A stretch of DNA of 64,000 nt, from assembly GCF_001310815.1 (NCBI RefSeq), contig NZ_BAZK01000006.1, positions 1-64,000 of the forward strand. Direction: 5' to 3'. This stretch comes from Pseudovibrio denitrificans JCM 12308 (GTDB lineage Bacteria; Pseudomonadota; Alphaproteobacteria; Rhizobiales; Stappiaceae). Under the pieces are notes generated by a model. The model ran no database searches. It saw only the letters and a program-made list of their open reading frames with translations, and was not told the origin of the DNA. Shown one piece after another: positions 38,033-46,127 of this stretch. The translations under genes were made by a program, and so were the position numbers. Every line of letters starts with the position of its first letter. The stretch's first letter is position 1.

Positions 38033-39629
38033 ATGAGTGTTCTCCCGAAGGTGGACGTTGGCCACGCTTAAATCGGTCGTCCAGCCATATGAAACTGTAG
38101 ACCCTAGAAGACAACCTGAGCGGCGGTTTCAATATGTTGATATCAGCTCCATTGATAATCAATTACAAAAAGTTACTGAACCCAAGGAGTTTTTCGGGCG
38201 AGATGCCCCATCTCGAGCACGTAGAGTGGTCAAAAATGGTGACATTTTATTTGCAACAGTAAGAGCATATCTGAAAAACATTGCAGTAGTACCGGAAGAT
38301 CTAGATGGTGAATTGACCTCTACTGGAATTGTACCGCTTCGACCCAACAATGCGATAGTGCCAAACTATCTGTTCAACTGGGTTCGTTCGGACCGCTTTA
38401 TTACATTTATCTCAAAGTCTCAAAGTGGAACGCTTTATCCAGCAGTGACAGAGAAACAAGTTTTAGCTGCAGAGATTGCTATTCCGCCTCTCGCTGAGCA
38501 AGAACGGATTGTTGCCAAGCTTGATAGTCTGATTTCCCGTACAGCTTATGCTCGCAACGCGCTCGATCAAATCCCGGCATTGATTGAAAAATATAAAGTG
38601 TGCTTGCTCGAGAAAGCATTTTCTCAGGGGAATATCTCGCACGCAACCACAGATGGCGAAGACTTGAAAAGGTATGGAAAAATACTTGTTGGCGAGTTAG
38701 TTGAGAACATTGTCGCTGGTAAAAATCTCCGCTGTGAAGAACGGCCACCTTCGCTAGATGAGAGAGGCGTAGTAAAGGTGAGTGCTGTTACTTGGGGGAA
38801 GTTCGATCCGTTCGCATCTAAAACCCTGCCGCCCACTTTTGAGCCGTCAGAGAAATCTCGGATTCGAAATGGTGATCTTCTGATCTCAAGGGCAAATACG
38901 CTGGAACTGGTGGGTGCTGTTGTAGTCGTGGAAGGGTGTCCTGAAAACTTGTATCTGAGCGATAAGGTTCTTCGTTTGGAAATGCCGGAGGATGATAAGC
39001 GCTGGTTGATGTGGTTCTTGCGCTCGCCGAAAGGTCGAAAGGAAATCGAGGCACGAGCAAGTGGAAATCAAATGTCCATGCGAAATCTCTCACAAAAGCA
39101 ATTGCGAGAAATCCCTCTTCCATGGCCCCCATTAAAAGTTCGAAGTGAAATCATCCGACGTATAGATGCTGCCTATGCTTGGCTTGACCGTGTATCTGAC
39201 GAGTGCATCGCTGCATCAAAGCTACTCTCTGAACTTGATTCATCTATTCTCCAAGCAGCTTTCAATGGAGAGCTTGTCCCGCAAGATCCGCATGAGGAGC
39301 CCGCATCAACTCTGATCGAAAGAATTAGGGCTGAATGTGAAGCAAGACAAGCAGAGTTAAAGTCAGGACGCAAGTTGGTAGCGCATTCCCGAATACCAAC
39401 GAAGAAAGGAGCTAAGATGGAAAATTTGATCGAAGTTCTTAAAGCCACAGGAGATTGGGTTTCAACCAGTGAGGTAGCACAAGCACTCGGAATTAGCGAT
39501 GGTGTAACATCTGACGTGGTTGAAGAGTTCTACAACAACCTGAGGGTGCATCTACTGAATGGCTATATTGAGGTTGAGCGCCGAGGGGAAGAAGACTGGT
39601 TACGGCTGATACCGATCAGTGAAGGATGA
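38033..39629 (+). CDS. hsdS: Type I restriction-modification specificity subunit S with C-terminal winged-helix extension
   Basis: Two target-recognition halves are visible, each ending in a conserved helix: EIAIPPLAEQERIVAKLDSLISR near residue 160 and EIPLPWPPLKVRSEIIRRIDAAYAWLDR near 375. They determine the two half-sites. After AAFNGELVPQDPHEEPASTLIERIRAE comes a C-terminal part with ENLIEVLKATGDWVSTSEVAQALGISDG, a winged-helix look. The ATG at 38033 follows GAGAGG but runs to a stop after 12 codons; two lost homopolymer bases would give MSVLPEGWTLATLK. A GTG at 38037 in the long frame also could start. The stop overlaps the ATPase ATG. Confidence 0.9.
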
Positions 39630-41251
39630 GTATGCGTATTGATTGGCTATGGATTGGTGAATACAAAAACCTTAAGGATCTGACGATTGATTTCGCTCAG
39701 GAGCATCTTATTACCGTACTGATTGGCAGAAATGGCACTGGAAAATCTAATATTCTAGAAGCCATGACAGTTCTTTTTCGCGACCTGATTATGGGTGAAG
39801 ATGCAAAAGGGAGCAAAAATAAGCCATCTTTTGCCTATCGAATTTCCTATCAGATCAAGGACAAGTGCGTTCGCATTGATGCTGATCCAACAAGCAAGGA
39901 TCCATATCGCATCAAACTTGCACCGTATGATCATGCTTCGGAGACACCTCCTGTTGCAATCAACTTTGAAGAAGCTCCTGGCAAATTATTGACCGTTTCT
40001 AGGTTGCGCGACCTGGATGATGGATATCTGCCAAAATTTCTGTTTGGCTATTATTCAGGCCAAAGTGATCGAATGGAGGAAGTCTTTCACAAATACCTCG
40101 AACGATATGACAAAGACCTTCGGGCCGGGAAAAATCCTGGCTTGAAGCGCCTGTTTTATGCATTGCCAGTTCATAGTAATTTTGTATTGCTGTCTTTCAT
40201 TGTAAATAATGCCGAGTTGACTGATAAGTTTTTGCAAGAACAGCTTGGTCTTGAAGAAGGAGGGATCGAATCTGTTCTCTTTGTGCTTAGAAAACCCTCA
40301 TGGAAATCAAAGGACGGTGATCCGCGCTTCTGGAATGCGCGTGGTGTCGTATCCGAGTTCTTGGCAACTCTCTATGATATTTCTCTTGCGCCATTGCGGA
40401 TTACTCGTAAGGAAAAAGTAAGCCTATGGAACTCGCGAACCCAGGAATTTCTATATCTTTTTGTTAAAGACCTTGATGCACTGCGTAAGCTGGCTGCAGG
40501 GAAAAGTACCACGCAGTTCTTTCAGGACTTAGAAAGCACATATGTTTCTGAGTTGATTGATGAGGTGCGGATACGGGTGAAGCTACGGAAAAATGATGGG
40601 TCAGTCACATTTCGTGAATTGAGTGAAGGCGAGCAGCAGCTTTTGACTGTGCTCGGGTTACTTCGTTTCACTGCTGAAGAAGAAAGTCTGTTTCTGCTCG
40701 ATGAGCCCGACACACATCTTAACCCAAGGTGGAGCGTCGAATATCTTCAACATATCCGCAATTTTCTGAATGTGAATGGGACAGAAAAACAGAGCAGCCA
40801 CGTTCTTCTGGCAACACACAATCCCGTGGCGGTAGCTGAGTTGGAGAAAGAACAGGTTCAAATTCTTACACGGGATAAGGATACTCAGGTAATTTCGGCT
40901 GCGGAACCGGATACACATCCGCGTGGGATGGGGTATGCGGGTGTAATGACCAGTGAGATGTTTGGATTAAGCGCCGCACTGGACACGCATACTCAAAGCC
41001 TACTTGCGAGGAAACGTCGTATCAACGCGAAAGAAGCGCTTAGCGAAGGCGACAAAAAAGAACTGAGTAGCATTAACGCAGAACTTCTAAACTATGGATT
41101 CCGCTATGAGGTACGAGATCCAGAACTCAAAGAAGCATTGCGAATGCTGGATCAGGAGGTAAATCAAACGAGTGAAAGAATGAGAATACCTGATGAGGCT
41201 GAAAAAGCGCACCGTTTAATTCAGAACGCCTTTAAAAAAGAGGAAGACTAA
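39626..41251 (+). CDS. AAA/ABC-type ATPase, PtuA (Septu)-like
   Basis: A 541-aa SMC/ABC-like ATPase: Walker A GRNGTGKSN at residues 34-42, signature FRELSEGEQQLLTVLGLL, Walker B ESLFLLDEPDTHLNPRWS and H-loop VLLATHNPVAV. There is no TOPRIM domain as in OLD nucleases. The ATPase directly before an HNH protein is the PtuA-PtuB order of Septu defence systems. Its ATG overlaps the hsdS stop (39626-39629), so translation is coupled, and the HNH gene starts 3 bp after its stop. Sequence features support a PtuA-like assignment, which I could not check by search. Confidence 0.85.
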   Translation: MSMRIDWLWIGEYKNLKDLTIDFAQEHLITVLIGRNGTGKSNILEAMTVLFRDLIMGEDAKGSKNKPSFAYRISYQIKDKCVRIDADPTSKDPYRIKLAPYDHASETPPVAINFEEAPGKLLTVSRLRDLDDGYLPKFLFGYYSGQSDRMEEVFHKYLERYDKDLRAGKNPGLKRLFYALPVHSNFVLLSFIVNNAELTDKFLQEQLGLEEGGIESVLFVLRKPSWKSKDGDPRFWNARGVVSEFLATLYDISLAPLRITRKEKVSLWNSRTQEFLYLFVKDLDALRKLAAGKSTTQFFQDLESTYVSELIDEVRIRVKLRKNDGSVTFRELSEGEQQLLTVLGLLRFTAEEESLFLLDEPDTHLNPRWSVEYLQHIRNFLNVNGTEKQSSHVLLATHNPVAVAELEKEQVQILTRDKDTQVISAAEPDTHPRGMGYAGVMTSEMFGLSAALDTHTQSLLARKRRINAKEALSEGDKKELSSINAELLNYGFRYEVRDPELKEALRMLDQEVNQTSERMRIPDEAEKAHRLIQNAFKKEED

Positions 41252-41254
41252 GAG

Positions 41255-42052
41255 ATGCGCTATATCAACCTTGACCAGTTGGAGCTCCCCGACGGTTGGC
41301 AGGCTAGTGCAGATGCGGCTATCGCGGACGCAGCTGTTGCAGATGAGGATAGAAAGAAACGCGACCATTCAACTGTTTGGCGCAACTTGAAACAACCATT
41401 AAAGAAGCTTTCGCATGACAAATGCTATTATTGCGAAATAGTCCAAGAGCGCTCTGATGGGGCAGTCGATCACTTCCGCCCGAAAAGTAAATATCCGTGG
41501 TCAGCTTTCAACTGCTCGAATTATCGATTTTCATGCACCTTCTGCAATAGTGTTCGGGAAGACAAAAAAAATGGAGAAATAGGTGGGAAAGGGGATGACT
41601 TTCCTCTCTTCGATGAAACGGCACGGGCAACTTGTTGCGAAGGGGAGGTAAATGAAAGCCCAATTCTGTTGGACCCGTGTAAACCAGACGAACCCGGCCT
41701 TATAGATTTTGATGAAACAGGAAGCCCCATTCCGACATATTCGGAAGAGGCTCATGCTGGTCGTAATAGACGTGCAACTGAGTCGATCAAACTGTATCAC
41801 TTGGACCATGCTGACCTTGTTGACAAACGCAAGGCGCTTGCCGTTTTAATAAACCGTGAGATCACTGTGGCTGATAGGCTGTTCCCTCAAACAGAATCTG
41901 GAAATGCCGCCATTGATAGTTCATTTTCGGATCATGTGCGAAAACTTGCAAGTTATATCTCTGAAGGTTCAGAGCTATCAGCATTCGCACGGAGAATTCT
42001 TACTGGCCATCGAGATATAGTTTGGGTTGAGAGTTTACTTCGCTCTGCTTAA
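41255..42052 (+). CDS. HNH nuclease, PtuB (Septu)-like
   Basis: A 265-aa protein. A zinc-finger-like HNH core is clear: HDKCYYCEIVQERSDGAVDHFRPKSKYPWSAFNCSNYRFSCTFCNSVRED, with the two CxxC pairs and the catalytic His of VDHFRPKS. This form is seen in PtuB of Septu and in the HNH effectors of retrons that use PtuAB. It would cleave DNA or RNA upon release or activation by the ATPase. It is the last gene of the four-gene operon hsdM-hsdS-ATPase-HNH and starts 3 bp after the ATPase stop. Confidence 0.87.
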   Translation: MRYINLDQLELPDGWQASADAAIADAAVADEDRKKRDHSTVWRNLKQPLKKLSHDKCYYCEIVQERSDGAVDHFRPKSKYPWSAFNCSNYRFSCTFCNSVREDKKNGEIGGKGDDFPLFDETARATCCEGEVNESPILLDPCKPDEPGLIDFDETGSPIPTYSEEAHAGRNRRATESIKLYHLDHADLVDKRKALAVLINREITVADRLFPQTESGNAAIDSSFSDHVRKLASYISEGSELSAFARRILTGHRDIVWVESLLRSA

Positions 42053-42467
42053 GAACAAGGAATTGTTTGCACTACCGTCAGTCGGTTGCGTACTCGAGCG
42101 CGAATAGAAATGAAATGCGTTCTTTAGCTCGGTACTTGGCTCAGCACACCGTACAGCCGCAAGCCTGCTGCCTGCCCTTAGAGGCATGGTGAGTGGGATC
42201 AATTATAAATTGATTTCTTGCTGCAATTGGTCACAAGCGATTTGTAGCAACTGCGATTTCTGTGCTCTGACCAAAGGCAGCAATGGGGCTCATTCGATAT
42301 TAATCCATAATACTGAAAACCATTGCTATTAGCATGTGTGCAGAATAGCGGAGTTGATCAATAAGTGGCACGCGACTCTGATGTCGTATTTGGGTATAGC
42401 CATACGAGACGCTAATAAGCCTTCAGCAAAATACAGAAAAGGGTGTTGCGTTAGGGTTGTTTTGTGA
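42053..42467. other. Intergenic region after the defence operon
   Basis: I see no gene in this 415-bp stretch and no clear terminator for the defence operon. Its right end holds the inverted repeat at 42468-42493. Confidence 0.4.
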
Positions 42468-42493
42468 TTATGTAGCATGTTGTTGCTACATAA
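42468..42493. promoter_or_regulatory. Perfect inverted repeat upstream of the serine recombinase
   Basis: TTATGTAGC and GCTACATAA flank an 8-bp spacer. It lies 34 bp before the recombinase ATG, where a res/crossover site or operator would be expected. Confidence 0.6.
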
Positions 42494-42527
42494 CTATCCA
42501 AAAACAACACATAGCAAAGGGCGGCGA

Positions 42528-43118
42528 ATGAAATTCGGCTACGCACGAGTGTCAACGCAACTGCAAAATGACGCAAGGCAGGTTGAGGCGCTAACAGATC
42601 AGGGTATTACTCCTGACCACATTTTCATAGACAAAGAATCCGGCTCGATCCGCGAGAGACCCGCTCTCAGCGAGTTGATGATAAAACTTCGTGATGGTGA
42701 CGAGGTGGCTGTTGTTTCTATGGACCGTTTAGCCCGCTCGCTCGCAGACCTGCATTCATTGGTAGAAGAAATCACCAGCAAGGGCGCCAAGCTTCTATTT
42801 CTTAAAGAAGGGCAGTCTTACTCGTCTGGCAAAAATGACCCAATGGCTACACTCATGCTCGGTGTCCTTGGTGCGGTAGCGCAGTTTGAACGTGAAATAA
42901 TCAAACAGCGGCAGGCAGAGGGTATCAGCGCTGCCAAAGCTCGCGGTGTTTACACCGGGCGAAAGCCGAGCATTGATAGAGATAAGATTGCCGAACTCCT
43001 TGCAAGTGGCATGAATAAGAGCGCAATCGCTCGCGAGCTTGGTATAAATCGGGCAAGTGTTTTCAGGATTGAAAAAGAACTTGATGGGCAGGCTAAGTCT
43101 TCCGACCTGCTTTCTTGA
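42528..43118 (+). CDS. Serine recombinase (resolvase/invertase family)
   Basis: A 196-aa small serine recombinase. The N-terminus MKFGYARVSTQLQNDARQVEAL contains the catalytic Ser in ARVST; DRLARSLADL and QFEREIIKQRQAEGISAAKARGVYTGRKPS are the usual family segments; the C-terminal HTH is MNKSAIARELGINRASVFRIEKEL. All catalytic arginines I can identify are present. It may resolve multimers of the excised element or invert DNA. AAAGGGCGG precedes the ATG. A perfect inverted repeat lies just upstream. Confidence 0.93.
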   Translation: MKFGYARVSTQLQNDARQVEALTDQGITPDHIFIDKESGSIRERPALSELMIKLRDGDEVAVVSMDRLARSLADLHSLVEEITSKGAKLLFLKEGQSYSSGKNDPMATLMLGVLGAVAQFEREIIKQRQAEGISAAKARGVYTGRKPSIDRDKIAELLASGMNKSAIARELGINRASVFRIEKELDGQAKSSDLLS

Positions 43119-43617
43119 TTTTGCATTTAAATGACAGCGCGGCAATCCTACACGATTGAGATTGCCAAGCTATCGCGTGGAGCCGAGGCGCAGGCATTCC
43201 CGGCAATCAGTGCAGTGATATGAGGGTCATTCGCGTGAATTATTGCGGTGATGAATGGTTCTTTCCCGGCACCCAACATCTCGCCAACTGGACATCAACG
43301 AAATACCAACACTAACGAGGGCGAAGAAAACAACGCCGCCGAGCTGGCAAGTTTGCGTGAAATCTTGATGCATCCGCCTTCCACGCCGCCTCTCAACCCG
43401 TCAAACCTGAGAAGTAATTGCGGTAGTCTGGCAGCATTTTGATAATCTTGGTAGGTGCGGGCCAATTTGAAAGGGAGCGCACGATGCAAATGCCAAAGCC
43501 CACCAGCAAGTGAGCACACTTCGCAGCGATTACTCTTAAGAGGATTATCGATCTATTGGCTCCGGTACATATCATTGCTTAAAATCACCACTTCCAATTA
43601 GCAACGAGGAACGCCAC
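43119..43617. other. Intergenic region with a short hairpin
   Basis: I find no confident gene in these 499 bp. GGCAATC and GATTGCC (43141-43166) can form a hairpin shortly after the recombinase stop. A 64-codon frame at 43248-43442 has no homology that I recognise and a poor ribosome-binding site. Confidence 0.4.
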
Positions 43618-44016
43618 ATGACACAGCAACGAAACAAAGGCGGGCGACCTACCAAGTTCACTGAAGAGCTGGGGGAAGCCATAGCCTTAAAGGTCGCCGC
43701 CGGGCTAAGTATCTCCGCCGCTGCTGCTGAGTGCTGCGTTCTGCGTAAGTCCGTTTACGACTGGAAGAAGAAGCACGCATTCTTTGCTGAGGCTATTGGC
43801 CTTGCTGAGGGACTTAGACAAGCAATGTATGAGCGTGAACTGCTTGAGGCAGATGACAGCGCCACAGTTCGCCGTGTCATGTGCGCATTGAAGAACTTCG
43901 CTCCTGAGGATTGGCGGGAAAAGCGAGAGATTAGCGCCAATGTCGAGGCAAACCGTTATATCGGGAAGAGCTGGCGCGAGCTGGCAAAAACAAACCCGCG
44001 AACGGAAAGCGCATAG
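43618..44016 (+). CDS. Terminase small subunit-like HTH protein
   Basis: A 132-aa protein starting MTQQRNKGGRPTKFTEELGEAIALKVAAGLSISAAAAECCVLRKSVYDWKKKHAFFAEAIGLAEGL. The GRPTKF opening and the helix-turn-helix with a later W-x-K/R-H-x-x-F segment are usual in phage small terminase subunits, which recognise the packaging site. I cannot exclude a general HTH regulator. GAGGAACG precedes the ATG. In an integrase/AlpA/Rep element it supports a phage-satellite nature. Confidence 0.68.
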   Translation: MTQQRNKGGRPTKFTEELGEAIALKVAAGLSISAAAAECCVLRKSVYDWKKKHAFFAEAIGLAEGLRQAMYERELLEADDSATVRRVMCALKNFAPEDWREKREISANVEANRYIGKSWRELAKTNPRTESA

Positions 44017-44893
44017 TTGCTACCGGTGGTCGCGTTAAGTTGTCAGACACGCATGAGGTGCTACTAACCGGACCGGCCCAGCGACAGAAGGTCGATTGCC
44101 CACGATAGAAAGGCCGTTACCGCTTCCTGCTTCAGTAACTCAGCAAAGGGGGAGCTTGTAGTGCATTAAGTTCGCATTTCCGGGACTCGTTTCCCGCATT
44201 CATGCCAGTACACACCCAATCCATTCGATTCAGTTCCTCATGACAGGGAGAGTAAGTAGCCTGTAGCATCATGGTAGTTGGTAAGCTTGGTTGTTGTGGT
44301 GTGTGCCTGCGGTTTGCCTCAGTGCATTCTCGCAAGTATCAGAGCAACAGTTACAGCAACAAGGCAAGGGTGGTTTTGTTACAAGCCTACGCGCGCGTGC
44401 GCGAGTTTTCGCGGGTTTTAGCCAATGTGTGTTGATTGTCAGGATCAGTCACAGCCCTTCGACTTTGTCGTTTATCGAGTGCTTTGGCAGGGTGGATTGA
44501 TGTTTTGAAGTCCAAATTGACTCCCAATGTACGTAGTTGATACGCGGTGAGTACACGCTTCAGCGAGGCGAGTTTTTTGCAGATTAGCTGATTTCCGCGG
44601 TTTTGCTCTTTTTGCGATTTGGAAGACGGCCTGCGACGCGGTGTGAGTGATATGAGCCAAGACATAAAAAAGGGGCGGCACACTTCCCCGTGCCCCCCCT
44701 GCTCAAACGCCTTCACATTCACTCCTCAAAACTCGAAAGATCATTCCTCGTTTCGAATTACTGCTCCCAAGCACCCAAACGAGTGACGCACCTCTCAGGG
44801 CGGCGCTGAGCGGCGTTCTGTGGTGGTTATGGTGTCTGGGTGCTTGGGAGCAGTAAACGCCACCGGGTGACTCTCCTAGAGTCTTGCTGTGTA
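44017..44893. other. Non-coding region of the island with a large inverted repeat
   Basis: 877 bp without a supportable gene. It has a short alternating GC run (GCGCGCGTGCGCG near 44390) and the 19-bp-arm inverted repeat at 44758-44856. It could contain replication or packaging sites. Confidence 0.4.
44758..44856. repeat. Large inverted repeat with 19-bp perfect arms
   Basis: The left arm at 44758-44776 (TTACTGCTCCCAAGCACCC) and its exact reverse complement at 44838-44856 enclose 61 bases, which can fold further (CTCAG...CGCTGAG). It lies 38 bp beyond the stop of the HNH gene and may be a terminator, or a single-strand origin or packaging signal. Confidence 0.7.
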
Positions 44894-45757
44894 TTATGGC
44901 GAATGAGCAAGCACCAAGTTAGGAGCACGGAGCCTTTCCGGAATTTCATCAACGCTCTCTGCCGTGGTCCATACGATTAGCGGGGCCTTGGGGGAGTGCT
45001 TCCAAGAGTAGCCATGAGCTGCACTGTAAATAGTCGCCTGAGGAGCGCCGAGTTCGTAGGACCAGCGGCGGCATTCCTTCCAAGCTGGCCTTACAAGCCT
45101 GAGCAATATGACTTGCCGCTCTGTGAGGCGAGCACACGGGTGGGTATCGCCCATGGGCATTGTACCATCCCGATACTTGTCCTGCATATTCTGCCACGGT
45201 GACGCCCAGTAAAGGCAATCTGGGTTTACACAGTCTCTATAGCGGCATAAATGTGCTGCGATTGGCTTGTCCGCCGGAGCAGGGCCTTTGAAGTGTTTTA
45301 GCACGATACGGCTAACGCGAACCTTCTTGCTGTTTTTATTGATAACAGCGTAGCCGTCATCATTAAGTTGGAAGTATTCACGGCCTCTGATATGCCCTTC
45401 GTGATCCGGCTTGATTTCTCTATTTAGCAAGGCTTGCAAAGCTTCTTGCCGGGGTCTCGGAGGGGTGCCCTTGCTTCTTAGTGGGCCTGCCGCCGTGGGC
45501 CAGATATCACCTACGAGTATTCTACGCACCGTTCTATCGTTTATGCCATAATCATTGGTAAGCTCACTTACTGAGGCACCATAGAACGCTTGCCAGCGCA
45601 TAACCTCTACGTCTTGTGCGGTTAACTTACGGCCTCTACGCCTGATTGGGCTGCACGTCTCACATTTGAAGCTGCCAACTTGCCCATGCTCCGCAGCCCC
45701 TTCGTTGATACTCGTAGCCTCATCAAATAGCTTCCCAAAACGGTTAGATGTGTTCAT
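44894..45757 (-). CDS. HNH-type endonuclease-like protein with HTH
   Basis: Starting at the ATG at 45757, preceded by GGGAGA, the protein reads MNTSNRFGKLFDEATSINEG. KLTAQDVEVMRWQAFYGASVSELTNDYGINDRTVRRILVGD is an HTH; later IAAHLCRYRDCVNPDCLYWASPWQNMQDKYRDGTMPMG matches the HNH pattern of phage homing-type endonucleases (H-x-C...C-x-N-P-x-H/C-L). About 287 aa. The usual second histidine (NPxHL) is Cys here (NPDCL). It stands between two large inverted repeats. Confidence 0.8.
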   Translation of the reverse strand: MNTSNRFGKLFDEATSINEGAAEHGQVGSFKCETCSPIRRRGRKLTAQDVEVMRWQAFYGASVSELTNDYGINDRTVRRILVGDIWPTAAGPLRSKGTPPRPRQEALQALLNREIKPDHEGHIRGREYFQLNDDGYAVINKNSKKVRVSRIVLKHFKGPAPADKPIAAHLCRYRDCVNPDCLYWASPWQNMQDKYRDGTMPMGDTHPCARLTERQVILLRLVRPAWKECRRWSYELGAPQATIYSAAHGYSWKHSPKAPLIVWTTAESVDEIPERLRAPNLVLAHSP

Positions 45758-45895
45758 ATAATCTCCCATTATTGTTTGTGTTGGGTGTTGGTCTAACCGT
45801 TGTCGTGGCTGCCTCCCGGCACCAGCAATGCCAACATCCCCGCCGCACTTTTGGTTGATTTCGTTGCGCTTGAATCGATGCAAGCGCGTCCCAGT

Positions 45896-45967
45896 CCCTT
45901 GTCCACGCCCTGTTGAGGATTCTCCCGATTTGAGATTCCCGATTCCTCAACAGGGCGTGGACAAGGG
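45896..45967. repeat. Large inverted repeat with 24-bp perfect arms near rep
   Basis: The arm at 45896-45919 (CCCTTGTCCACGCCCTGTTG...) and its exact complement at 45944-45967 enclose 24 bases (CCCGATTTGAGATTCCCGAT inside), with a short internal direct repeat ATTC(T)CCCGAT. It is 160 bp downstream of the HUH rep gene and could act as a rolling-circle origin hairpin. Confidence 0.7.
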
Positions 45968-46127
45968 CTTTGTATGTGAGGGGAGGCGCCCCTTGCCGCT
46001 GGGCTGGTTCTCCACCTCACCGCCACAGTCATACACCTCAGCTCATAGGAATCCCTTTCACCCACTCCAGAAGGGGCGTTATCTCTGTTGTGTGTAGTGT
46101 GTGCGAGTAGAAAAGAGCGCTTAGGCG

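Noticed and set aside
39626..41251. ATPase as an OLD-family nuclease (Gabija GajA or Class 1 OLD)
   Set aside because: There is no TOPRIM domain after the ATPase; the downstream partner is an HNH protein, not a UvrD helicase.
43248..43442. 64-codon ORF before the TerS-like gene
   Set aside because: Weak start region and low-complexity Pro/Asn content; no support beyond an open frame.
35689..43617. A hidden or broken hsdR in the island
   Set aside because: I found no helicase motifs or PD-ExK-like segment in any frame of the non-coding parts; the remaining genes are accounted for.
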